Assembly (NCBI GenBank): GCA_964019135.1
Contig: OZ025256.1
Span: 37,110,035 to 37,174,034, forward strand
Reading direction: 5' to 3'
Length of the DNA stretch: 64,000 bases
Source: Arenicola marina
Taxonomy: Eukaryota > Annelida > Polychaeta > Arenicolidae
Made by a program: the position numbers and the translations under genes
Shown: positions 1 to 10,511 of the stretch, piece by piece
How the letters are laid out: every line of letters begins with the position of its first letter
How positions within the stretch are numbered: the stretch's first letter is position 1
Notes under the pieces: generated by a model
Seen by the model: only the letters and a program-made list of their open reading frames with translations
The model's database searches: none
What the model was told of the DNA's origin: nothing

Positions 1-1680
1 ACTCACCACACACTGACCTCTGTTATAGATACCCATCAGATCCCGCCACTCACCACACACTGACCTCTGTTATAGATACCCATCAGACCCCGCCACACAC
101 CACACACTGACCTCTGTTATAGATACCCATCAGACCCCGCCACTCACCACACACTGACCTCTGTTATAGATACCCATCAGACCCCGCCACTCACCACACA
201 CTGACCTGTGTTATAGAGACCCATCAGACCCCGCCACTCACCACACACTGACCTCTCTTATAGATACCCATCAGATCCCGCCACTCACCACACACTGACC
301 TCTGTTATAGATACCCATCAGACCCCGCCACTCACCACACACTGACCTGTTATAGATACCCATCAGACCCCGCCACTCACCACACACAGACCTCTGTTAT
401 AGAGACCCATCAGACCCCGCCACTCACGACACACAGACCTCTGTTTTAGATACCCATCAGACCCCGCCACTCACCACACACTGACCTCTGTTTTAGATAC
501 CCATCAGACCCCGCCACTCACCACACACTGACCTCTGTTATAGATACCCATCAGACCCCGCCACTCACCACACACAGACCTCTGTTATAGATACCCATCA
601 GACCCCGCCACTCACCACACACTGACCTGTTATAGATACCCATCAGACCCCGCCACTCACCACACGCTGACCTCTGTTATAGAGACCCATCAGACCCCGC
701 CACTCACCACACACAGACCTCTGTTATAGAGACCCATCAGACCCAGCCACTCACCACACACAGACCTCTGTTATAGATACCCATCAGATCCCGCCACTCA
801 CCACACACTGACCTCTGTTATAGATACCCATCAGACCCCGCCACTCACCACACACTGACCTGTTATAGATACCCATCAGACCCCGCCACTCACCACACAC
901 AGACCTCTGTTATAGATACCCATCAGACCCCGCCACTCACCACACACTGACCTCTGTTATAGATACCCATCAGATCCCGCCACTCACCACACACTGACCT
1001 CTGTTGTAGATACCCATCAGACCCCGCCACTCACCACACACTGACCTCTGTTATAGATACCCATCAGACCCCGCCACTCACCACACACTGACCTCTGTTA
1101 TAGATACCCATCAGACCCCGCCACTCACGACACACAGACCTCTGTTTTAGATACCCATCAGACCCCGCCACTCACCACACACTGACCTCTGTTTTAGATA
1201 CCCATCAGACCCCGCCACTCACCACACACTGACCTCTGTTATAGATACCCATCAGACCCCGCCACTCACCACACACAGACCTCTGTTATAGATACCCATC
1301 AGACCCCGCCACTCACCACACACTGACCTCTGTTATAGATACCCATCAGACCCCGCCACTCACCACACACTGACCTCTGTTATAGATACCCATCAGACCC
1401 CGCCACTCACCACACACTGACCTCTGTTATAGATACCCATCAGATCCCGCCACTCACCACACACTGACCTCTGTTATAGATACCCATCAGACCCCGCCAC
1501 TCACCACACACTGACCTCTGTTATAGATACCCATCAGACCCCGCCACTCACCACACACTGACCTCTGTTATAGATACCCATCAGACCCCGCCACTCACCA
1601 CACACTGACCTCTGTTATAGATACCCATCAGACCCCGCCACTCACCACACACTGACTAGTTATAGATACCCATCAGACCC
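1..1680. repeat. 47-bp minisatellite array, about 36 units, open at left edge
   Basis: Units begin ACTCACCACACACTGACC and end near CATCAGACCCCGCC. Unit starts that I stepped through between 422 and 1123 are 47 bp apart, except two 45-bp units that lack two bases in the CTCTG segment. Substitution variants (TTTTAG for TTATAG, GAGACC for GATACC, CACGAC for CACCAC) recur in blocks, so there is higher-order structure with a 701-bp step. On the minus strand each unit carries GGTGAGTGG, which resembles a 5' splice donor. The array starts outside the window. No coding potential was seen. Confidence 0.97.
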
Positions 1681-2694
1681 GCGCATGCGTACAGCGCATG
1701 TCGTTGCTACGGTTAGGGATGGTTAATCCCGGACACTGAGGCAGTTTGCCCGCGTCATCCCGTGTTCGTATTGTACCCGGTGTGTGGCGACTCATCCTCT
1801 CATCCGGGACCTTATTCTCCAGTCAATGGCCCTCCAGCCGCCCCCCCGCCCCCTCCCCGCCCCTCCCCTTTCGATCTGCCACCCTCATTGTCATGCGCCG
1901 CACGGTGTTGACCCTTCCCGGGGGGCACGGGACACAAATCCCGTCCCGACACTGCTACACTGCGCCTGGCAGACTGCCTCTCAGGCCGGTAGAGGCGCTG
2001 TGGTATACCGCATCCCTGTCTATATATACATGCTGGTGCCCCTGTGCACAGGGCTGCTGATGTGACGGGGCTCGCATTCAACTGTGATTAACGTGTCTAC
2101 TGCCGTAGCTGACCATGCAGAATGCATCTTTAGCCAGCATCTGATATATTTGGTATCACAGCGTCCCTAACCTTTTGACCCCTATCTAGATTCCGTTTGC
2201 TTCTCGATTCATCACGTGACGACCACGCTTCTCTTGTCGACCTTCAAGGTAATTACGCCTGGCTTAACTCTCCATATCTGCCGAGTGGTCACTGTAGGGG
2301 GGGGGGGCTGAGGGCGGCGGGGCTAATACCCTGGCGATGGCAGAAACCACGAGGATAGAGACATTCGGAGGACCGCGAAACACTGATTTCTAGTAAATCA
2401 AATTATATGACGATCTAAATAACTTAACTCGGAATTCGAAAAATTAACATGATTAAGTTCTTCGTATATTGGGCCCAGCGATCACGGGCAGCATTCATAG
2501 ACCATACTTAGCGCTTCGCAAATCTACTGAAGGCTAAGTAGGACCTTTGGAAACGGTTTCCCCCGGCAAGGGACGTCTAAATACCACTGACCCACCAAAG
2601 ACATGTTAGGGGGAGCATAGTGCCGCAATAAAAGCTCGCAACGTATTGCGATTGTAAGTACTACATTGAGCGGCGTGAGAGCCGAGTAGGGGCT

Positions 2695-2776
2695 GGGGGG
2701 GGGGGGGGGGGTGCTCGGTGAACCCGACTTTAACAGTGTATGTTCAGGTTCCCAAGTGGGGGGGGGGGGGGGGGGG
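2695..2776. repeat. Two long poly-G tracts (17 and 19 G)
   Basis: A run of 17 G lies at 2695-2711 and a run of 19 G at 2758-2776, with 46 bp of ordinary sequence between. A shorter run of 11 G lies at 2297-2307. Such tracts can form G-quadruplexes and are error-prone in sequencing, so exact lengths are uncertain. Confidence 0.9.
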
Positions 2777-2783
2777 TTGCAAT

Positions 2784-2802
2784 CCCCCTAGATCCGCCCC
2801 TG
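2784..2802 (-). mobile_element. Possible hAT-like transposon end (terminal motif only)
   Basis: Read on the minus strand, this segment is CAGGGGCGGATCTAGGGGG. CAGGGGCGGATC-type termini are, from general knowledge, common on non-autonomous hAT-superfamily elements in invertebrates and fish. The poly-G tract lies just inside it. I could not find the matching opposite end or a convincing 8-bp target duplication, so at best this is a truncated end and it may be chance. Confidence 0.25.
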
Positions 2803-3723
2803 ATATGAATATGAATACCACCCGAGGACCAGCTCTCTGTCTCCCTGGATGCCGCACCACTGCCTAGCGACCCACCCCGGGTAATGCAGACTGAGGCGTT
2901 ACCCACAGGACACACGGCGGCTTATTGTGTCTACGGTGCTAGCGACCTTCGTGCTGCTTTCTTCCTCTCCTTGGTCTCGTTCGGACAACACTGCCGTATC
3001 GGGACGTCTTTTGCTGGCGACAAATGGCGTTATACTTTAAGGAGGCAACACTGCAACAAAAGGTACTGTTGTATCGTTTCACGACAGAGCGAACTCTCTC
3101 TCTCTTGTCCTTCCCTCCCTCAGATCTCAGCACCCCCCCTCCCTCCTCCCCCCTTCCATGCTTCCCTCCCAGTGATTTTGTCCGTTCCAGAAAACGGCAA
3201 AAAAAAGCATTGTTGACCACTCCACTATGTTTTAGTGGGGAAAAAAACGCTGGATTGTTGCAATCGCAAAATGTATCTTGGATAAAATATATCCTGGATA
3301 AACTAACCTCTGAAGTGTTTGGCAAGATCTAAACTACTGGCACAATATGTGAAGTAATGTGTCGGTGTTGTCACTAGGGGCGCGATGTGAGGACCACAGC
3401 AGTCCAATGACACTCTGTAATTAGGTTTAACTCACGGAAAGATTCTACATGTATCTGGCTCCCTAACCCAAAGCCTCAGCCGAGACTCACGGTGTATCGT
3501 CTGCATATTACTCGATTATCCCGGGTAAGTCTTTAAAAGTCTTATAGATGATTGTGCAATCTGACACATGCTGATCAATAGACGTTATTAGATACAAGTT
3601 GAAATCTAGGTAATATTGCTCGTATTTATTCAGTATTTTTTGATATTCTAGCATATCAGGCTATTCAGGGGTAACAATGGTGGCTTGATGAACCAAATCA
3701 TACTTGTCGCTCAAATATAACGT

Positions 3724-3964
3724 GTGTTACGTCGCCAGATGTCCGTCCGTTGTACAATGTAATACAGTATGTCCGCCCGTAGAAAAACATCTGCCAACAG
3801 GTTTTATTGGCCAATGATCCATATCTGATGATGTAACGTTTATAATGTGCATTATCACAATGTTTGAATGCCATGACTTCTTCTTTAAAATAAATATAAA
3901 CAAATGAACGGAGTGGACTCTGGGCGGCCATTTTGCAAAGGGCGGACATGTCGCCACGTCACAC
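3724..3964. mobile_element. Possible 241-bp MITE with imperfect 25-bp inverted ends
   Basis: The first 25 bases (3724-3748) and the reverse complement of the last 25 (3940-3964) agree at 20 positions, sharing the block ATGTCCG. A second subterminal copy of a GTCCGCCC-like motif occurs near each end (about 3770 and 3921). GC-rich ends flank an A/T-rich centre, the usual look of a miniature inverted-repeat element. No clear target-site duplication is visible, which suggests age or that it is not a transposon. A minus-strand ORF of 83 codons overlaps it and is not recognised. Confidence 0.35.
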
Positions 3965-4046
3965 TGTGTCCAATAGGGCTGACCGAGAGATACGCCGATA
4001 CAACGATAAACATGATGAGGGTATTACAATAATACTGTCAACTGAG

Positions 4047-4304
4047 GATCCAGGGTCACTGATGCATGATCCATTGTCACTGATGTATGATCCATTGTCA
4101 CTGATCCAGGACCCATTGTCACTGATGTATGATCCATTGTCACTGATGCATGATCTATTGTCACTGATGTATGATCCATTGTCACTGATCCAGGACCCAT
4201 TGTCACTGATGTATGATCCATTGTCACTGATGTATGATACATTGTCACTGATGTATGATACATTGTCACTGATGTATGATCCATTGTTATTGATCCATGC
4301 GTGA
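4047..4304. repeat. 21-bp minisatellite, about 12 units
   Basis: Units resemble ATTGTCACTGATGTATGATC with variants GATCCAGG and GATGCATG. Because 21 is a multiple of three, both strands stay open: the plus strand reads heptads like DPLSLMY and the minus strand heptads like SYISDNG. The repeats explain the ORFs, so I do not call a gene. A 12-bp direct repeat, TGTGAGATAAAC, follows just after the array. Confidence 0.92.
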
Positions 4305-4416
4305 TGTGAGATAAACATGTGAGATAAACGCTTATTGCGAAGTTACAGCCAATTCAGGTCTAAGTCATGTGATCGGTCCGCCGCCTGCCACTTGCCTGCA
4401 TCTATACTGATGGGGC

Positions 4417-4455
4417 ACCCGAGATGTCCCGGCATTAAACCGGGACATCTCGGGT
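4417..4455. other. Perfect 16-bp inverted repeat with 7-nt loop
   Basis: ACCCGAGATGTCCCGG at 4417-4432 is followed by the loop CATTAAA and then the exact reverse complement at 4440-4455. The stem has no mismatch. It ends 23 bp before a TATA box, so it could be a palindromic protein-binding site, a cruciform, or a hairpin in RNA read through it. Nothing in the sequence shows which. Confidence 0.9.
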
Positions 4456-4478
4456 ATTCGGTTCACGTAGCCTGGCAG

Positions 4479-4515
4479 TATAAAGGAAGGGGGTGGGGGG
4501 CATAGCGGCTCAGTC
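4479..4515 (+). promoter_or_regulatory. Candidate RNA polymerase II core promoter (TATA plus initiator)
   Basis: TATAAAGG lies at 4479-4486 and TCAGTC, a good match to the metazoan initiator TCAKTY, at 4510-4515. The initiator A (4512) is 33 bp from the first T of the TATA box, close to the usual 30 to 31. A perfect hairpin lies just upstream and a CRE palindrome lies at +56 to +63. An ATG at 4516 opens a 49-codon ORF to 4665 that I do not recognise. Its 5' leader would be only 4 nt, so the next ATG at 4540 is more plausible if anything is translated. Transcription is inferred, not shown. Confidence 0.4.
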
Positions 4516-5457
4516 ATGGATATTTCCATTCCGGTCTCCATGTCACTTGTATCACGTTGTCACCTTGTGACGTCACGCGGATTCTTCCAGATCAAAAACA
4601 TCCAGAGATACTGCCGCATCGACCCGTTCGTCAACCGGTTCATTGCTTCGGCAGCCCGAGTATAGCTCCTATAGGTAGCCCGAAAACCAATCTGCACCGA
4701 ACGTGACCGGTGTGAACGCCCCATAAGTATACGGCACACCCCTATCGGTACACCCGGGAGAGCCTGGTCACGTGTCTGGTGTACCGAGAGAGATATCTCC
4801 CTGTCCTGGCCCGAAAACTGCACATTGCATGCAGTGCATTTATTGTTTGCCAACGAAAGCCTGGTCCAAGTTTCATTGGGCAAAAAGGCTGAACCTGAAG
4901 CCACACCACAAGACCGCCTCGTCTTCTCACATCAAGTTCAACATGACAGGCCTCCGTCAGGGAAGAACAGGAAAGGCGGTGCGCAGCAATTATGTACAGC
5001 CAGTTTTTGGTACTCACATGCGATGCTAATTATAATGTCCCTGTTCGACTCATCAAATGCCTCTCCCCCTCTCTACCCCCCCCCCCCCCCCCCGCCCCCA
5101 CTCTCTCTCTTCCACTCGTCTTTCTCTCTCTTTATGTTTGTCTTTTATTGTCGCTCTTTTAAAATTGTTACGTACCGTTTACGAGTATTTTTTACCCACG
5201 ACGACTCGCTGACACTGGCCTTTTGTCTAATGGGTCTAACGGAAGGGTACTCATCACTCAGGGCGGTGCCGATGCGGTAATGAGCGATAAATCTTCCGCC
5301 ATCCGCCAAACAAAGCTTCGGCAGTACACATACAGCTAACGAATGCAGGTGATTATTGCTCCAGGAGAAACAAGCCGCGCAGTGTAATGGGTGAGGTAGA
5401 TCCACTGACTAATCGTAATTGCTCCCGACAGAGTAATGAGCCATGGAATGTTGAGGG

Positions 5458-8400
5458 ATGGCCTGGCGAGCCAGACAGAGCAGCTATCTCGGTGAGGTCT
5501 GCCTGGGATTGGTGATCCAGACAGAGCAGCTATCTCGGTGAGGTCTGCCTGGGATTGGTGAGCCAGACAGAGCAGCTATCTCGGTGAGGTCTGCCTGGGA
5601 TTGGTGATCCAGACAGAGCAGCTATCTCGGTGAGGTCTGCCTGGGATTGGCGACCCAGACAGAGCAGCTATCTCGGGGAGGTCTGCCTGGGATTGGCGGG
5701 CCAGACAGAGCAGCTATCTCGGGGAGGTCTGCCTGGGATTGGTGATCCAGAGAGAGCAGCTATCTCGGGGAATTCCGCCTGGGATAGGTGATCCAGACAG
5801 AGCAGCTATCTCGGGGAGGTCTGCCTGGGATTGGTGATCGAGACAGAGCAGCTATCTCGGTGAGGTCTGTCTTTGATTGGTGAGCCATACAGGGCAGCTA
5901 TCTCGGGGAGGTCTGCCTGGGATTGGTGAGCCAGACAGAGCAGCTATCTCGGTGAGATCTGTCTTTGATTGGTGAGCCATACAGGGCAGCTATCTCGGGG
6001 AGGTCTGCCTGGGATTGGTGATCGAGACAGAGCAGCTATCTCGGTGAAGTCAGCCTGGGATTGGTGATCCAGACAGAGCAGCTATCTCGGTGAGGTCTGT
6101 CTTTGATTGGTGAGCCATACAGGGCAGCTATCTCGGGGAGGTCTGCCTGGGATTGGCGGGCCAGACAGAGCAGCTATCTCGGGGAGGTCTGCCTGGGATT
6201 GGTGATCCAGAGAGAGCAGCTATCTCGGGGAATTCCGCCTGGGATAGGTGATCCAGACAGAGCAGCTATCTCGGGGAGGTCTGCCTGGGATTGGTGATCG
6301 AGACAGAGCAGCTATCTCGGTGAAGTCAGCCTGGGATTGGTGATCCAGACAGAGCAGCTATCTCGGTGAGGTCAGCCTGGGATTGGTGGGCCAGACAGAG
6401 CAGCTATCTCAGTGAGGTCTGTCTTTGATTGGTGAGCCATACAGAGCAGCTATCTCGGGGAGGTCTGCCTGGGATTGGTGAGCCAGACAGAGCAGCTATC
6501 TCGGTGAGATCTGCCTGGGATTGGTGATCCAGACAGAGCAGCTATCTCGGTGAGGTCAGCCTGGGATAGGTGATCCAGACAGAGCAGCTATCTCGGTGAG
6601 GTCTGTCTTTGATTGGTGAGCCATACAGGGCAGCTATCTCGGGGAGGTCTGCCTGGGATTGGTGATCCAGAGAGAGCAGCTATCTCGGGGAATTCCGCCT
6701 GGGATAGGTGATCCAGACAGAGCAGCTATCTCGGTGAAGTCAGCCTGGGATTGGTGATCGAGACAGAGCAGCTATCTCGGTGAGGTCAGCCTGGGATTGG
6801 TGGGCCAGACAGAGCAGCTATCTCGGTGAGGTCAGCCTGGGATTGGTGATCCAGACAGAGCAGCTATCTCGGGGAGGTCTGCCTGGGATTGGTGATCGAG
6901 ACAGAGCAGCTATCTCGGTGAGGTCTGCCTGGGATTGGTGATCCAGACAGAGCAGCTATCTCGGGGAGGTCTGCCTGGGATTGGTGATCGAGACAGAGCA
7001 GCTATCTCGGGGAGGTCAGCCTGGGATTGGTGATCCAGACAGAGCAGCTATCTCGGGGAGGTCTGCCTGGGATTGGTGATCGAGACAGAGCAGCTATCTC
7101 GGTGAGGTCAGCCTGGGATTGGTGATCCAGACAGAGCAGCTATCTCGGGGAGGTCTGCCTGGGATTGGTGATCGAGACAGAGCAGCTATCTCGGTGAGGT
7201 CAGCCTGGGATTGGTGATCCAGACAGAGCAGCTATCTCGGGGAGGTCTGCCTGGGATAGGTGATCCAGACAGAGCAGCTATCTCGGTGAAGTCAGCCTGG
7301 GATTGGTGATCGAGACAGAGCAGCTATCTCGGGGAGGTCAGCCTGGGATTGGTGATCCAGACAGAGCAGCTATCTCGGGGAGGTCTGCCTGGGATTGGTG
7401 ATCCAGACAGAGCAGCTATCTCGGTGAAGTCAGCCTGGGATAGGTGATCCAGACAGAGCAGCTATCTCGGTGAAGTCAGCCTGGGATTGGTGATCCAGAC
7501 AGAGCAGCTATCTCGGGGAGGTCAGCCTGGGATTGGTGATCCAGACAGAGCAGCTATCTCGGGGAGGTCTGCCTGGGATTGGTGATCGAGACAGAGCAGC
7601 TATCTCGGTGAGGTCAGCCTGGGATTGGTGGGCCAGACAGAGCAGCTATCTCAGTGAGGTCTGTCTTTGATTGGTGAGCCATACAGAGCAGCTATCTCGG
7701 GGAGGTCAGCCTGGGATTGGTGATCCAGACAGAGCAGCTATCTCGGTGAGGTCAGCCTGGGATTGGTGATCGAGACAGAGCAGCTATCTCGGTGAAGTCA
7801 GCCTGGGATTGGTGGGCCAGACAGAGCAGCTATCTCGGTGAGGTCAGCCTGGGATTGGTGGGCCAGACAGAGCAGCTATCTCGGGGAGGTCTGCCTGGGA
7901 TTGGTGATCGATACAGAGCAGCTATCTCGGTGAGGTCAGCCTGGGATTGGTGGGCCAGACAGAGCAGCTATCTCGGTGAAGTCAGCCTGGGATTGGTGGG
8001 CCAGACAGAGCAGCTATCTCGGTGAGGTCAGCCTGGGATTGGTGATCCAGACAGAGCAGCTATCTCGGGGAGGTCTGCCTGGGATTGGTGATCGAGACAG
8101 AGCAGCTATCTCGGTGAGGTCAGCCTGGGATTGGTGGGCCAGACAGAGCAGCTATCTCAGTGAGGTCTGTCTTTGATTGGTGAGCCATACAGAGCAGCTA
8201 TCTCGGGGAGGTCAGCCTGGGATTGGTGATCCAGACAGAGCAGCTATCTCGGTGAGGTCAGCCTGGGATTGGTGATCGAGACAGAGCAGCTATCTCGGTG
8301 AAGTCAGCCTGGGATTGGTGGGCCAGACAGAGCAGCTATCTCGGTGAGGTCAGCCTGGGATTGGTGGGCCAGACAGAGCAGCTATCTCAGTGAGGTCTGT

Positions 8401-10511
8401 CTTTGATTGGTGAGCCATACAGAGCAGCTATCTCGGGGAGGTCAGCCTGGGATTGGTGATCCAGACAGAGCAGCTATCTCGGTGAGGTCAGCCTGGGATT
8501 GGTGATCGAGACAGAGCAGCTATCTCGGTGAGGTCAGCCTGGGATTGGTGATCGAGACAGAGCAGCTATCTCGGTGAGGTCAGCCTGGGATTGGTGATCC
8601 AGACAGAGCAGCTATCTCGGTGAGGTCAGCCTGGGATTGGTGAGCCAGACAGAGCAGCTATCTCGGTGAGGTCAGCCTGGGATTGGTGAGCCAGACAGAG
8701 CAGCTATCTCGGTGAGGTCAGCCTGGGATTGGTGATCCAGACAGAGCAGCTATCTCGGTGAGGTCTGTCTTTGATTGGTGAGCCATACAGGGCAGCTATC
8801 TCGGTGAGGTCAGCCTGGGATTGGTGATCCAGACAGAGCAGCTATCTCGGTGAGGTCAGCCTGGGATTGGTGAGCCAGACAGAGCAGCTATCTCGGTGAG
8901 ATCTGCCTGGGATTGGTGATCCAGACAGAGCAGCTATCTCGGTGAGGTCAGCCTGGGATTGGTGATCCAGACAGAGCAGCTATCTCGGTGAGGTCTGTCT
9001 TTGATTGGTGAGCCATACAGGGCAGCTATCTCGGGGAGGTCTGCCTGGGATTGGTGATCCAGAGAGAGCAGCTATCTCGGGGAATTCCGCCTGGGATAGG
9101 TGATCCAGACAGAGCAGCTATCTCGGTGAAGTCAGCCTGGGATTGGTGATCGAGACAGAGCAGCTATCTCAGTGAGGTCAGCCTGGGATTGGTGGGCCAG
9201 ACAGAGCAGCTATCTAGGTGAGGTCAGCCTGGGATTGGTGATCCAGACAGAGCAGCTATCTCGGGGAGGTCTGCCTGGGATTGGTGATCGAGACAGAGCA
9301 GCTATCTCGGGGAGGTCAGCCTGGGATTGGTGATCGAGACAGAGCAGCTATCTCGGTGAGGTCAGCCTGGGATTGGTGATCCAGACAGAGCAGCTATCTC
9401 GGGGAGGTCTGCCTGGGATTGGTGATCGAGACAGAGCAGCTATCTCGGTGAGGTCTGCCTGGGATTGGTGATCCAGACAGAGCAGCTATCTCGGGGAGGT
9501 CTGCCTGGGATTGGTGATCGAGACAGAGCAGCTATCTCGGTGAGGTCAGCCTGGGATTGGTGGGCCAGACAGAGCAGCTATCTCAGTGAGGTCTGTCTTT
9601 GATTGGTGAGCCATACAGAGCAGCTATCTCGGGGAGGTCTGCCTGGGATTGGTGAGCCAGACAGAGCAGCTATCTCGGTGAGATCTGCCTGGGATTGGTG
9701 ATCCAGACAGAGCAGCTATCTCGGTGAGGTCAGCCTGGGATTGGTGATCCAGACAGAGCAGCTATCTCGGTGAGGTCTGTCTTTGATTGGTGAGCCATAC
9801 AGGGCAGCTATCTCGGGGAGGTCTGCCTGGGATTGGTGAGCCAGACAGAGCAGCTATCTCGGTGAGGTCTGCCTGGGATTGGTGATCCAGACAGAGCAGC
9901 TTTCTCGGTGAGGTCTGCCTGAGATTGGTGAGCCAGACAGAGCAGCTATCTCGGGGAGGTCTGCCTGGGATTGGTGATCCAGACAGAGCAGCTTTCTCGG
10001 TGAGGTCTGCCTGAGATTGGTGAGCCAGACAGAGCAGCTATCTCGGTGAGGTCAGCCTGGGATTGGTGATCCTGACAGAGCAGCTATCTCGGGGAGGTCT
10101 GCCTGGGATTGGTGATCCAGACAGAGCAGCTTTCTCGGTGAGGTCTGCCTGAGATTGGTGAGCCAGACAGAGCAGCTATCTCGGTGAGGTCAGCCTGGGA
10201 TTGGTGATCCTGACAGAGCAGCTATTTCGGGGAGGTCTGCCTGGGATTGGTGATCCAGACAGAGCAGCTATCTCGGTGAGGTCAGCCTGGGATTGGTGAT
10301 CCAGACAGAGCAGCTATCTCGGGGAGGTTTGCCTGGGATTGGCGAGCCAGACAGAGCAGCTATCTCGGTGAGGTCAGCCTGGGATTGGTGATCCAGACAG
10401 AGCAGCTATCGCGGTGAGGTCTGCCTGGGATTGGTGAGTTCGGTGAGGTCAGCCTGGGATTGGTGACCCAGACAGAGCACTTGTCTCGGTGAGGTCTGCC
10501 TGGGAGGTGGT
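5458..10511. repeat. 46-bp minisatellite array, about 110 units
   Basis: Units contain AGACAGAGCAGCTATCTCGG followed by GAGGTCTGCCTGGGATTGGT or a GTCAGCC variant. Marker variants recur at exact multiples of 46: AATTCCGCC at 5771, 6231, 6691 and 9083 (steps 460, 460, 2392), and TCAGTGAGG at 7651, 8157, 8387 and 9583 (506, 230, 1196). The phase is therefore free of net indels across most of the array. Most units carry ATTGG (inverted CCAAT) and GGTGAG, which resembles a splice donor. The last few units near 10430-10511 are degraded. Confidence 0.97.

Larger units (their letters stand above)
1681..3723. other. Unique flank, CpG-rich at its start, no recognised gene
   Basis: The array ends abruptly at a GCGCATGCG palindrome (1681-1689, similar to an NRF-1 core) followed by CpG-rich sequence to about 2100. 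The rest is mixed composition with long G runs and C/T-rich patches (3100-3180). The ORFs present (93 to 128 codons) overlap one another on both strands, are low complexity in part and match no family I know. A first exon could be hidden here, but I see no supported one. Confidence 0.6.
4305..5457. other. Unique segment with promoter-like features and no confirmed gene
   Basis: This stretch holds the hairpin and TATA/initiator described separately, a CRE palindrome TGACGTCA at 4568-4575, and a run of 18 C at 5076-5093 followed by C/T-rich sequence. ORFs of 85 to 151 codons overlap on both strands and are unrecognised. The last bases before 5458 lead into the 46-bp array without an obvious junction motif. 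Confidence 0.55.

Noticed and set aside
3933-4304. 123-codon ORF with DPLSLMY heptads
   Set aside because: The heptads are the 21-bp repeat read in frame, and the opposite strand is equally open. No sign of a gene.
5458-10511. CRISPR array
   Set aside because: Repeats are contiguous with no unique spacers, and the context is eukaryotic. The same holds for all other arrays.
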